Assembly: GCF_001573155.1 (NCBI RefSeq)
Contig: NZ_JRWG01000003.1
Coordinates: 248,001 to 312,000, forward strand
Source of the DNA: Aequorivita aquimaris
GTDB taxonomy: Bacteria > Bacteroidota > Bacteroidia > Flavobacteriales > Flavobacteriaceae
Reading direction: 5' to 3'
Length of the DNA stretch: 64,000 nt
Below are positions 17,696-26,274 of this stretch, in pieces (the stretch's first letter is position 1; the number at the start of each line of letters is the position of its first letter). The notes under the pieces are model-generated. The model was not told where the DNA came from. It ran no database searches and worked only from the letters and a program-made list of their open reading frames with translations. The translations under genes and the position numbers were made by a program.

Positions 17696-17703
17696 TATTT
17701 TTG
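17696..17703 (+). promoter_or_regulatory. -7 box TATTTTTG for the MBL-fold gene
   Basis: Perfect -7 box ending only 5 bases before ATG 17709, so transcription would begin at or next to the start codon. No -33 match. Confidence 0.45.
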
Positions 17704-17708
17704 CGCAG

Positions 17709-18485
17709 ATGAAATCAACATTCAGCGTTACATTTCTCGGCACTGGAACTTCACAAGGCATACCCGTAATAGGCAGCAATCACCCTGTTTGTAAAAGCAG
17801 TGACCCAAAAGATAAACGTTTGCGTGTTTCGGTTTTATTGCAATGGAATGATTTTACTTACGTTATTGATTGCGGTCCAGACTTTAGACAGCAAATGTTG
17901 CGCCAAAATGTTTCAAAACTGGACGGCATTCTTTTAACGCACGAGCACAGCGACCATACCGCGGGGCTTGACGATATTCGTCCCTTTAATTTTATGCAGG
18001 GCAATATGCCTTTTTATGCCCATAAGCGTGTTTTTAAATCACTGCACGAGCGCTTTGCCTATATTTTTGAAACCGAAAACAAATATCCCGGAGCGCCAAG
18101 TGTGGAAGAAATAGAAATAGATAAAGACAGTATATTTACCATAGGAGGTAAGCAAGTTGTATCAATAGAAGCCTATCATGACACCCTACCGGTTTTAGGT
18201 TTTCGTGTGGAAAGCTTTACCTATTTGACAGATGTTAAAACTATTGCCGAAGAAGAAATTGAAAAAATAAAAGGTACAAACGTACTGGTAGTAAATGCAC
18301 TTCGCGAGGAACCTCACTATTCACATTTCAATCTTTCGGAAGCATTGGATTTTATCGAAAGGGTGAAACCAAAAATAACATACTTAACGCATATTAGCCA
18401 TTTAATGGGCTTTCATGAGGAAGTGGAGAAAAAACTTCCCAAAAACGTCCATTTGGCTTATGATACACTCACTATAACTATTTGA
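17709..18485 (+). CDS. MBL-fold metallo-hydrolase
   Basis: A 258-residue metallo-beta-lactamase-fold enzyme. LTHEHSDHTAGLDDIR (about 77-92) is the HxHxDH metal motif; GTGTSQGIPVIGSNHPVC (about 11-28) and the early cysteine are typical of the PhnP-like phosphodiesterase group, which cleave cyclic or nucleoside phosphodiesters. Later metal ligands are probably in HISHLMG and the aspartate of VIDCGPDF. Substrate unknown. A small membrane-anchored protein gene follows 2 bases after its stop. Confidence 0.87.
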   Translation: MKSTFSVTFLGTGTSQGIPVIGSNHPVCKSSDPKDKRLRVSVLLQWNDFTYVIDCGPDFRQQMLRQNVSKLDGILLTHEHSDHTAGLDDIRPFNFMQGNMPFYAHKRVFKSLHERFAYIFETENKYPGAPSVEEIEIDKDSIFTIGGKQVVSIEAYHDTLPVLGFRVESFTYLTDVKTIAEEEIEKIKGTNVLVVNALREEPHYSHFNLSEALDFIERVKPKITYLTHISHLMGFHEEVEKKLPKNVHLAYDTLTITI

Positions 18486-18487
18486 TT

Positions 18488-18982
18488 ATGAGAAACAAAA
18501 TTTTCATGTATTTGTTCCTTTTTGCAGTACTTTTCATAATTTATCAATATATGAACGAGAAAAGTATTTTTGAATCGCAGGAATCCCAAATTGAAAATCT
18601 GCAAACGAAAGTTCAAAAATATAACGACTCTATCGAGGGGCTGAATGGCCAAATAATGAACTTGAACTATTTCACCTTAATGGGAAATGACAACGCGATG
18701 ACTTATTTCGAAAACCGAGGATTTGAGGCAGTGGAGGTGGAAGCAATGGTTTCGGACCAGATTTATGATTTCAATTTACAAAAAGGCAACAATCCCTTGG
18801 TGCCATTTGAGGGAATGGCTGGCGATATGAAAATCAACAAATTAAAATTTCTCAACCACAAGTGGATACTTGCGGATTTTACCGATAACACCTATTGGGG
18901 CGAGATGATTTTGGAATATTATTTCAACGATAAAAACGAACTTGAATTGACGCCAATCGCTTCCTTTTTATATCAAAATTAA
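18488..18982 (+). CDS. membrane-anchored uncharacterised protein
   Basis: A 164-residue protein with one N-terminal membrane helix (KIFMYLFLFAVLFIIYQYM), a short coiled-coil-like stretch (ESQIENLQTKVQKYNDSIEGLNGQI, about 30-54) and a soluble domain rich in aromatic and acidic residues (WILADFTDNTYWGEMILEYYF). ATG 18488 is preferred; a TTG at 18482 would overlap the preceding gene by 4 bases. It is probably co-transcribed with the MBL hydrolase. Not recognised. Confidence 0.7.
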   Translation: MRNKIFMYLFLFAVLFIIYQYMNEKSIFESQESQIENLQTKVQKYNDSIEGLNGQIMNLNYFTLMGNDNAMTYFENRGFEAVEVEAMVSDQIYDFNLQKGNNPLVPFEGMAGDMKINKLKFLNHKWILADFTDNTYWGEMILEYYFNDKNELELTPIASFLYQN

Positions 18983-19004
18983 ATATTTGAATGAAAGCCA
19001 CCGA

Positions 19005-19661
19005 TTAATTTTTATCCAACCAATTTTTCAGTTCATAAAAATTCTGGGGAGCAACGCCGTGACCCACGGGAAATTCAGAATACTTACAATCTATATTTAA
19101 TTTTTTGAGAAAAGGCTCTGTCTTTCGGGCCCATTGCACGGGAATCACTTGGTCCACGCTGCCGTGTGAAGTATAAACCTTTAGGTTGCTGAAATCGTTT
19201 TTAGCATACCCATCCTTTAAAATTTCCTCATTAATATAACCACTCAGGCCGATTACGTTTTTTACCTTTTCGGGATAGCTCAATGCAACCGCAAAACTTA
19301 AAATGGTACCTTGGCTAAAACCGAGAAGCGTAACATTGTTTTTGTCAACTTTATATTTTTCAATCACTTCGTCTATACACTTTGAAACCAATTCGCGAGA
19401 GGCAATTGCTTGTTCATCGTCGCTAAATTTTCCCTGTGAATTGTCAAAATAGATATTATACCAAGCATTTCCGTAGGGTTCCAAACGTATTGGAGCTTTT
19501 AAAGAAATGATTGCGTATTTCTCCGGAAGTTCGCTGGCGAAGGAAAACAAATCATTTTCATCGCTCCCAAAGCCGTGCAGCATAATAATTGCCGGCGGAT
19601 TTTCCACAGAATTTTTTGCGGGTCTATAATTGTGTTCTAATAGTAACGTGTGTTTTTCCAT
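19005..19661 (-). CDS. alpha/beta-hydrolase of the carboxylesterase/phospholipase type
   Basis: A 218-residue serine hydrolase. The nucleophile elbow is LLGFSQGTILS (about 110-120), the oxyanion-side motif is MLHGFGSDENDL (about 27-38), and the acid and base are in GSVDQVIP and VGHGVAP. The start is ATG 19661: the longer frame would begin at a TTG that lies inside the TATTTTTG box, so it is excluded. Likely cytoplasmic, acting on short acyl esters or lysophospholipids. Confidence 0.85.
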   Translation of the reverse strand: MEKHTLLLEHNYRPAKNSVENPPAIIMLHGFGSDENDLFSFASELPEKYAIISLKAPIRLEPYGNAWYNIYFDNSQGKFSDDEQAIASRELVSKCIDEVIEKYKVDKNNVTLLGFSQGTILSFAVALSYPEKVKNVIGLSGYINEEILKDGYAKNDFSNLKVYTSHGSVDQVIPVQWARKTEPFLKKLNIDCKYSEFPVGHGVAPQNFYELKNWLDKN

Positions 19662-19667
19662 AGGCTG

Positions 19668-19675
19668 CAAAAATA
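19668..19675 (-). promoter_or_regulatory. -7 box TATTTTTG for the hydrolase gene
   Basis: On the minus strand, 7 bases before ATG 19661, which predicts an almost leaderless mRNA and decides the start codon. Confidence 0.5.
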
Positions 19676-19680
19676 AACAA

Positions 19681-19717
19681 GACCTTTTAAACTGAAGTTG
19701 TTTCAGCAGAAAAGGTC
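19681..19717 (-). terminator. hairpin after the small membrane protein genes
   Basis: GACCTTTT/AAAAGGTC outer arms plus CTGAA/TTCAG inner arms; on the minus strand TTGTTTATTTTT follows. Probably ends the BatA-dihydroorotase operon. Confidence 0.45.
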
Positions 19718-19738
19718 CCGTTAAAGTTGTTATAATAA

Positions 19739-20062
19739 TTAGATGCCTTTAAACCATTCTTGAAATTGCTCGCCAAAAACGGGAACTGGTTTCATTTCGC
19801 CCTGTACAGCGCTTATAAGGCCAAGGAGCCAAAACACGAATATAGCAAGTTGTACAATCCAGGTAAGTATTGAAATGCCGATAAAGCTTATAATGATACT
19901 CAATACTACTCCCACGCACATAATGCCCAACGATTGACGTACGTGGAATGAACCAAGCGTAGTTTTGTTTCCGTTGTTCATTATTAGAGCTATTATCCAG
20001 CCAATTAAGGTAATATATGCAATGATTGCCACGGTTTTGCCATTGTCTGTAGTTGTTTCCAT
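19739..20062 (-). CDS. small multi-pass membrane protein, DUF4870/Tic20-like
   Basis: A 107-residue protein with three or four hydrophobic helices (VAIIAYITLIGWIIALIMN; IMCVGVVLSIIISFIGISIL; LAIFVFWLLGLISAV) and a C-terminal PVFGEQFQEWFKGI. HVRQSLGIM after the first helix is the family marker. Flavobacterial members are often annotated as import-component proteins by similarity to chloroplast Tic20; the function is not known. It is a paralogue of the adjacent 106-residue protein, with which it shares F-QEWF/FQDWF near the end. Confidence 0.75.
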   Translation of the reverse strand: METTTDNGKTVAIIAYITLIGWIIALIMNNGNKTTLGSFHVRQSLGIMCVGVVLSIIISFIGISILTWIVQLAIFVFWLLGLISAVQGEMKPVPVFGEQFQEWFKGI

Positions 20063-20112
20063 TTTTTTGATTTTAGGTTAGTGTTTTATTTAAGCTAAAG
20101 ATAATCAATACT

Positions 20113-20433
20113 TTAATTTAAAAAAGTAAACCAATCCTGAAATTTTTCACTTAAAAAAGGAATACCCTTCTTTTTGTTGAAAAAAGCCATAGACCAAGAA
20201 AATAGCCAAAGCAAAACACAAACAAGCCATATAATATCGCCAATAGTCACATCTATTTGTGCTTGTACAACTAGTGAAACGATAAACATTAAAGTGATAC
20301 CAAACATATTTTTAATATGCCAAGTAGCAAAGGGGTGGTTTTCTTCCCTATTGAAAAAATAGGCAATAATAAAACCTACAAATGGGGTATAGGCAATGAG
20401 GGCGGTAGATTTTCCTGCGAGAGTATTCTTCAT
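20113..20433 (-). CDS. small multi-pass membrane protein, paralogue of its neighbour
   Basis: A 106-residue membrane protein with ALIAYTPFVGFIIAYFFN, HIKNMFGITLMFIVSLVVQ and a third helix around IIWLVCVLLWLFSWSMAFF, ending PFLSEKFQDWFTFLN. Same plan as the downstream protein, so the two are an old tandem duplication. Its ATG overlaps the stop of the dihydroorotase-like gene by one base (TAATG), which indicates translational coupling. Confidence 0.75.
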   Translation of the reverse strand: MKNTLAGKSTALIAYTPFVGFIIAYFFNREENHPFATWHIKNMFGITLMFIVSLVVQAQIDVTIGDIIWLVCVLLWLFSWSMAFFNKKKGIPFLSEKFQDWFTFLN

Positions 20434-21689
20434 TATTTATTCAGTACCAATTGGTTATTGGATACGATTCCGTAGGGCTTTCCTTTTAATTTTGATCCCA
20501 GAAGTGCTGCATTTTTTGAAGTTGAAAGAATATCCTTTTCAGCAAATTTCCAAGTTTCATCAGGATTGAAAAGGGTAAGTTCGGCACGGTTTCCTTCCTC
20601 AATTTTTTCCGAAGGAATTTTGAAAGTTTTCTTCAAGCTCGTAAGTGCATTGACCGATTGCTCAATTCCCAAAACCATATTGAGTGCGCCAAAACAGCCT
20701 TCCAGACCAATACTTCCGAAATGCGCGTGATCAAACTCGGTTTTTTTATGCTCCACATCAATTGGGTTGTGGTCGCTGGTAATGCCGTCAATGGTGCCGT
20801 CTTTCAGTCCTTTTAATAATGCTTTTGTATCTTCTTTGGTGCGTAAAGGCGGAAGCAATTTATAGTTAGTGTCAAATTCCTCCAAAACGTCATCCGTTAA
20901 AATAAGGTTGAAAATGGCAACGCTGCACGTTGCCTTTAGTCCCTTTTTCTTAGCGTCCCTAATCAACTCTACAGATTTTTTTGTTGAAATGGTCGGGATG
21001 TGAAGCTTGCCACCCGTATATTCAAGAATATACAAATCGCGAATTATTTGTAGTTCTTCCGAAAGTGCGGGAATCCCCTTTAAGCCCAATCGGGTGCTGT
21101 TTACCTCTTCGTTTACCATTCCGTTTCGCGCCACAGATTTTTCAAAAGGGAACGATTGTACCAAGCCGTCAAAGTTTTGCGTGTATTGCAGTGCTATTTT
21201 TAGCAAGTTTGCGTTTGCGATTGGGTTTTTATAGTCGTAAAATGAAACCGCGCCTTCGTTCCGCATATCGTAAAGTTCGGCGAGGTCTGTTCCTTTGCTG
21301 CCCACGGTAAGCGCGCCGATGGGGTAGAGGCTCACAGCATTTCCTTCGGCTTTACTTTTCAAAAATTTTATATGCCCTTTGCTGTCCGTAATCGGAAAAC
21401 TATTGGCATTTACGGCAACACTTGTAAATCCGCTGTACGCTGCTGTTTTTAGGCCATTTTCAATAGTTTCACGTTCTTCAAAACCGGGTTCGCCAAAGGA
21501 AACACTGCTATCAAACCATCCTTGGGAAATGTGCAGATTTTTTAGTGAAATTTCTTTTACTTTTTCGGAAGAAGGAATTGTTGCGGCAATTTTTGAAATT
21601 TTACTATTTTCTATCAAAACATCCCGTTTCTTTAAATGATGCTTGCTGGAAGCATCGACAATGGTGGCTGATTTCAGTAGTATCTTCAT
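20433..21689 (-). CDS. dihydroorotase-like protein lacking the HxH metal motif
   Basis: A 418-residue amidohydrolase-fold protein of the type I dihydroorotase group. Active members have D-x-H-x-H after the first strand (as in DxHVHLREPG); here positions 60-68 read DSSVSFGEP, so both histidines are serines. Later motifs are partly kept (LHIPTIST where HICHVST-like is usual; GITSDHNPID where ATDHAPH-like is usual). It is therefore probably not a catalytic dihydroorotase and resembles the inactive PyrC-prime subunits known to scaffold aspartate transcarbamylase in Pseudomonas. It overlaps the upstream BatA-like gene by four bases. pyrB is about 28 kb away on the other strand. Confidence 0.82.
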   Translation of the reverse strand: MKILLKSATIVDASSKHHLKKRDVLIENSKISKIAATIPSSEKVKEISLKNLHISQGWFDSSVSFGEPGFEERETIENGLKTAAYSGFTSVAVNANSFPITDSKGHIKFLKSKAEGNAVSLYPIGALTVGSKGTDLAELYDMRNEGAVSFYDYKNPIANANLLKIALQYTQNFDGLVQSFPFEKSVARNGMVNEEVNSTRLGLKGIPALSEELQIIRDLYILEYTGGKLHIPTISTKKSVELIRDAKKKGLKATCSVAIFNLILTDDVLEEFDTNYKLLPPLRTKEDTKALLKGLKDGTIDGITSDHNPIDVEHKKTEFDHAHFGSIGLEGCFGALNMVLGIEQSVNALTSLKKTFKIPSEKIEEGNRAELTLFNPDETWKFAEKDILSTSKNAALLGSKLKGKPYGIVSNNQLVLNK

Positions 21690-23608
21690 TTGTAGAATTT
21701 TAAGATAAGCATTTCAAAAAGTAAAAAGAGCAATGCAAAAATAGCAAACCATTTCCAAAAACTGTTAATCGCGTTTGCATCGGCCAAGGAATCAAAAAGG
21801 TCTTCCACAGAGCTGTAAACTTTCGCACCTTCCCAATCTTCGGGGTTTAGGTATTGCAGTTCACTTTCACCACGTGAATAATTGAAACTTATATTTTCCA
21901 AAAACTCAGTTTTCTTCACTATTTGATAATTTCCTGCTTTTTTGGGTTCATCAGTGGTAGTCATTAAAACATAATTGGCCTTTGTTTGCTGAAGCGGTAT
22001 AAACTGCTCCGTACTGTCTTTTACGGTAAGTATTTCATCTGGGCCTAGTTTCACGGGAACAGCTATTGCGTTTTGCTGCCCAATGGTATAGTATAGACGG
22101 GGTAAGGGCAAACTCTGCAAGGCCATATTATAAATAGTAGGAACAACTAAAGGTGAATTCTGAAAATTGGAATTTTCTTTATTTATGGCCGATGTAAAAA
22201 AGTAGGTTTTATTCTTTTGAAGCAAAAAGGGCTGATTGTCCTCAAAAGCAAGCGCGGAGGTAGCATTTGAGGATATATTGTAATACGAATTGACTTTCGG
22301 GTACTGAAAATTATCAACCTCCTTTTCAAAAACATCTTTAAAGAGCGGGTGCGAAAAAACAATTTTTGTAATCATTTTTTCCTGGATTTTCGCTTCGGAA
22401 AGTGTGCCCAAGGCCATCGTCATTAAAAAGTTGTTATAGCCGTTTAAATCTGCCTGTACTGCGGGAATGACCAAAACGCTTCCACCGGCATCGGTAAAGG
22501 ATTTTAAAGCGGTTGCCAACGAAGCGGGAATTTCCTTCAACTCATTGAGCACGATGAAATTTTGGTCGGGAATTTCATTGTAGTTCAATGTTTTAAAGGT
22601 TTGTTGCGTAAACTGAAATTCGTCCTTTTCAAAAAGGCGTTGCAGATAGTTGCCGTCGGCTTCGTTAATGGCCAGGACCTTTATTTTTCCGGGTTTGTTT
22701 ATGCTGAAAAAAAGTGTGTTGTCGAAAGGAAGATTTGCTTCATTAATCTCCAACTTTCCAATGAATTCTTCTGAATTGTCAATATCAAAAGTCACGGTTC
22801 CACTGGCATTTTCGGAAAAATCCACTGCGGTTTTGGCTATCAATTTCTCTCTATTGAAGAGGGAAATGGGCACTTCGGAAATTTCAGCTCCCGTATTTGA
22901 GACTTTTACATTCAATTGTGTTACCGCAGCATTTTTTGAAGCGATGTAAGCACTGTCAATGGCAATGTTTGAGGCGTTTACGGGTTTTAATTGCACGGCA
23001 TCCACGAGCATATCTTCCGGAATTTCGGGAAAGTTATCCTTCACTTGAAAATCTGAGAGATACACCAAACGCTTCGCCGCATCTTTTTCATCGGAAAAGA
23101 GTTGTCTGGCCTTCAATAAAACCTGCGAAGGTGTCAACTGATTCTGGGAATATTGGATTGAAAGCACTTCATTTTTAAAATCCTGTGGCGAGGCATTCTT
23201 TCTTTCCGAATTATTTGTGAACCAACTCAGTTTTTCGGTTCCGCCAGTTTTATCAAACAAATCCTGCAAGGCTCGCTCAAGCATTGGGCCCTTTGCGCCT
23301 TTGGCCTGCATACTGAAGGAATTGTCAATATAAACGACGGTTTCCTTTTTAGTGTTTAAAGCAATCTTGGAAGCGGTGAAAGGTTGTGCAAATGCAATAA
23401 TGATACACGCCAAAGCGAACAGACGCATCAATAACGTAAGCCACTTTTTAAGCTGCGAACTCTTTCGGGTCTGGATAGTTACTGTTTTGAGAAAAGCGAC
23501 GTTGGTAAAATCTACTTTCTGAAAACGCCTAAGCTGAAAAAGATGAATAAATATCGGGATGAGCAGTAGGAAAAGGGCGTAAAAAATTTCTGGGTGTTTG
23601 AACTGCAT
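21686..23608 (-). CDS. BatA-type membrane protein with vWA domain
   Basis: A 640-residue protein. The N-terminal 77 residues (FKHPEIFYALFLLLIPIFIHLFQLRR, then a second helix LTLLMRLFALACIIIAFAQPF) are the BatA domain found in aerotolerance-operon proteins. A von Willebrand A domain follows with the MIDAS start VVYIDNSFSM (about 92-101). A large periplasmic region and a C-terminal membrane helix (FWKWFAIFALLFLLFEMLIL) complete it. No MoxR ATPase or batB-E genes are adjacent, so it is an orphan relative of that system. It heads a four-gene coupled operon. Confidence 0.85.
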   Translation of the reverse strand: MQFKHPEIFYALFLLLIPIFIHLFQLRRFQKVDFTNVAFLKTVTIQTRKSSQLKKWLTLLMRLFALACIIIAFAQPFTASKIALNTKKETVVYIDNSFSMQAKGAKGPMLERALQDLFDKTGGTEKLSWFTNNSERKNASPQDFKNEVLSIQYSQNQLTPSQVLLKARQLFSDEKDAAKRLVYLSDFQVKDNFPEIPEDMLVDAVQLKPVNASNIAIDSAYIASKNAAVTQLNVKVSNTGAEISEVPISLFNREKLIAKTAVDFSENASGTVTFDIDNSEEFIGKLEINEANLPFDNTLFFSINKPGKIKVLAINEADGNYLQRLFEKDEFQFTQQTFKTLNYNEIPDQNFIVLNELKEIPASLATALKSFTDAGGSVLVIPAVQADLNGYNNFLMTMALGTLSEAKIQEKMITKIVFSHPLFKDVFEKEVDNFQYPKVNSYYNISSNATSALAFEDNQPFLLQKNKTYFFTSAINKENSNFQNSPLVVPTIYNMALQSLPLPRLYYTIGQQNAIAVPVKLGPDEILTVKDSTEQFIPLQQTKANYVLMTTTDEPKKAGNYQIVKKTEFLENISFNYSRGESELQYLNPEDWEGAKVYSSVEDLFDSLADANAINSFWKWFAIFALLFLLFEMLILKFYK

Positions 23609-23624
23609 TCCTATAAATATTGCC

Positions 23625-23632
23625 CAAAGATA
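23625..23632 (-). promoter_or_regulatory. -7 box TATCTTTG for the BatA-like operon
   Basis: On the minus strand, perfect TAnnTTTG, 17 bases before ATG 23608. The upstream kinase gene ends 22 bases further on. Confidence 0.45.
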
Positions 23633-23653
23633 AAAAATGGAACGTAATTACAG

Positions 23654-24850
23654 CTATTTCTGGACGGTAAACGTGAAGGTGCTTCCTTTTCCGGGCTCAG
23701 AGTCCAGAGAAATAGTACCGCCCAGCTTTGAAACTAAGCTTTTTACGGTTGCCAATCCAATTCCCGTACCTTCTTTTCCGTCACGGTCTTTGATGCCCGT
23801 GGTTTTAAAGAGATTGAATATTTCTTCCTGCACACCAAGGTCTATACCCATTCCATTGTCTGTGATAGCAAATTTATGAAAGTCGGTTTCGTCAATATAT
23901 TTTACAGAAACTATACGCTTTTCATTTAAATTATACTTCAAGCTATTGTCAATCAAGTTCAAGAAAATTTGTGTGAGTGCAGCTTTGTTAACATTTTTAA
24001 GTGTTCCCGCCATCGGAAAATCAAACAGTGTGTCATCACTGATCAGTACTTCGCTTATTTCATCAAAAAGTTCTTTTAGTAAAACGTCCTCTTTTTGTGA
24101 ATCAAGCAATTCATCTGCTTTATAAAATTTTAGAATTCCGTTAATGTAATTTTTCAGAGTCAGTGATGAATCTTCAATATAATCAAGGTACATCTTTGAA
24201 TCTGTTGAGAGGTTTTCAATATTTTCTTCCTTTAAGAATCGTGTAAGCGAAGTTATGTTTGCCAACGGCGACTTTAAATCATGTGATACCACGTGCGCAA
24301 ATGTTTCAAGTCTTTCATTTCTGTTTTGCAGTTCCTTTTGAATTTCAATGAGAAGGCTGTTCTTTTTTCTGAGTTCAATAAGATTGACAACTTGTTTGGC
24401 CAAAGCTTTTAGGCTGATGATTTGGACATCGGTTAATTGTCTAGGTTTATGATCAAAAACACACAGTGTTCCCAACTTGAAACCGTTTGGGTTTATAAGT
24501 GGGACACCTGCATAAAAAACAGCTTGGTTTTCCGTCACCAATGGATTGTCGTCAAAACGCTCGTCTTTAGTGGCATCTTCGACTATAAAAATTTCATCGT
24601 CTTCTAAAATTGCATGCCCGCAAAAGGAAATATTTCTAGGCGATTGGTTAAAATCCACTCCAACATGTGATTTAAAAAAATTTCGTTCCAAATCAAGCAA
24701 GGTAATCAACGCGATAGGGACTTCACAAATAGCCGCGACTAGCTTTGTAATGTTGTCAAAATCATTTTCAGAAAAGGTGTCGAGTAATTTATATTTTTTC
24801 AGTTCAGCAATTCGTGCTGCTTCATTTTCGGGGAATTCGGGAAAAGTCAT
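23654..24850 (-). CDS. cytoplasmic GAF-domain histidine kinase 1
   Basis: A 398-residue kinase without membrane segments. A GAF sensor domain covers about 25-165 (ISFCGHAILEDDEIFIVEDA, then AVFYAGVPLINPNGFKLGTLCVFD). HisKA follows with the phospho-acceptor in VVSHDLKSPLANI (about 187-199), then the HATPase boxes NLIDNSLKYN, DNGMGIDLG and GTGIGLATVKSLV. About half of its residues match the next gene, so the pair arose by tandem duplication. No response regulator is nearby. The signal is unknown. Confidence 0.92.
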   Translation of the reverse strand: MTFPEFPENEAARIAELKKYKLLDTFSENDFDNITKLVAAICEVPIALITLLDLERNFFKSHVGVDFNQSPRNISFCGHAILEDDEIFIVEDATKDERFDDNPLVTENQAVFYAGVPLINPNGFKLGTLCVFDHKPRQLTDVQIISLKALAKQVVNLIELRKKNSLLIEIQKELQNRNERLETFAHVVSHDLKSPLANITSLTRFLKEENIENLSTDSKMYLDYIEDSSLTLKNYINGILKFYKADELLDSQKEDVLLKELFDEISEVLISDDTLFDFPMAGTLKNVNKAALTQIFLNLIDNSLKYNLNEKRIVSVKYIDETDFHKFAITDNGMGIDLGVQEEIFNLFKTTGIKDRDGKEGTGIGLATVKSLVSKLGGTISLDSEPGKGSTFTFTVQK

Positions 24851-24945
24851 AAAAAAGTAAACCAGTATTGTTTTATGCAGGTAAATATAATCTGAAATGG
24901 GGCCCAGATAAAAATGTTTTCAACTTCCTGTTATAAAAGCGGATG

Positions 24946-26151
24946 CTAATTTAGTTTTTTGATAGTAAACATAAAAGTTGTGCCCTCTCCCAAAGTGGAA
25001 GAAACTTCTATTTCACCATCAAGTCTATTTACTAGCTTTTTTACTGTGGAAAGTCCTATACCATTTCCTTTTTTACCATTCCGGTCTAAGGTTCCAGTTG
25101 TGACGAAAAGATCAAAAATATTACCTATTCGGTCTTTTGGTATTCCCATTCCGTTGTCGGTAATTGTAAAATGGTAGTAACCGTCCTTTTCTTCACAATC
25201 AATATCAATTTTTATTTTCTTTTTGTCGTTATATTTTAAGCTATTGCCAATAAGGTTTAAAAGTATTTGCTCAAGCGCAACTTTATTGGCCTGCATTTCA
25301 ATATTCTCTTCGGGTAGATTTATTTCACAATCAACGTTGATATTCAGCAGTTCTATTATTTCCTCTAAAAGGTCTTGACTGTCAAAAGGTTCATTTCGCA
25401 AAGATGCTGTTTTATCGGTCTCGTAATGTTCCAGTAGGCCAGTAACGTATTCACTTAATGTAAAGGAAGACTGCTTGATGTAATCTAAATATTCTTTGCC
25501 CTGTTCATCCAAGTGTTGACCGTATTTAGTGCGGAGCATATCAGAAGTGATAATCATATTTGCCAGCGGCATTTTCATATCGTGGGATACTACGCCAGCA
25601 AAATTTTTAAGTTCCTCATTGCGTTCCCTAAGTTCTTTTTGCACAGATAGCAATGCTCTATTACGTTTTCGGGCCTCAAATAAATTCACAACTTGGTAAG
25701 CCATTGCAGTAAGTGCCTTTTTTTGGGATTTTGTCAATATCCGTGGCTTTGTATCAAAAACGCAAAGAGTTCCCAACGGATAACCTTCGCTATTTACCAA
25801 GCGCACACCGGCATAGAAAATGGCATTCATATCCGTAACCAGTGGATTATCTTTAAAACGGATGTCTTTTCGGGCATCTTCAATAATAAAAATGTTCGAT
25901 TCTTCCAATATGGCGTGTCCGCAAAAAGAAATATCTCGTGGTGATTCATTAAATGGAATACCGTAATGCGATTTCAGAAAATTACGATCTGCATCCAGAA
26001 GCGTTACCAATGAAATTGGCACATCACATATATTTGCTGTCAATGCGGTTATATTGTCGAAATCCTTTTCTGGCAAGGTGTCCAACAAATGATAGGAACG
26101 TACAGCGGCCAAGCGTTGCTCTTCATCTATTGGAAATTGTGGTTTTATCAA
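24946..26151 (-). CDS. cytoplasmic GAF-domain histidine kinase 2
   Basis: A 401-residue paralogue with the same plan: GAF (about 25-165; ISFCGHAILEESNIFIIEDA, AIFYAGVRLVNSEGYPLGTLCVFD), HisKA with VVSHDMKMPLANM, HATPase with NLIGNSLKYN, DNGMGIPKD and GNGIGLSTVKKLV. The start appears to be TTG 26151, because there is no ATG in the first 50 codons and the N-terminus aligns with that of kinase 1 (PQFPIDEEQRLAAV against PEFPENEAARIAEL). A 95-base gap separates the kinases. Confidence 0.9.
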   Translation of the reverse strand: MIKPQFPIDEEQRLAAVRSYHLLDTLPEKDFDNITALTANICDVPISLVTLLDADRNFLKSHYGIPFNESPRDISFCGHAILEESNIFIIEDARKDIRFKDNPLVTDMNAIFYAGVRLVNSEGYPLGTLCVFDTKPRILTKSQKKALTAMAYQVVNLFEARKRNRALLSVQKELRERNEELKNFAGVVSHDMKMPLANMIITSDMLRTKYGQHLDEQGKEYLDYIKQSSFTLSEYVTGLLEHYETDKTASLRNEPFDSQDLLEEIIELLNINVDCEINLPEENIEMQANKVALEQILLNLIGNSLKYNDKKKIKIDIDCEEKDGYYHFTITDNGMGIPKDRIGNIFDLFVTTGTLDRNGKKGNGIGLSTVKKLVNRLDGEIEVSSTLGEGTTFMFTIKKLN

Positions 26152-26274
26152 GGTTTAGGTTACTTTATCTTAAAACCGAAAATATCGGTTTTTAAGAATT
26201 AAACGTAAATGTACAATATTTTACAATCAGTTTTGAAACGGATAAAAATAATGTGAAATGTATCAACTTTTAAA

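Noticed and set aside
21686-23608. Complete Bat aerotolerance operon
   Set aside because: Only the BatA-like protein is present; MoxR ATPase, batB, batC, batD and batE are not in the neighbourhood.
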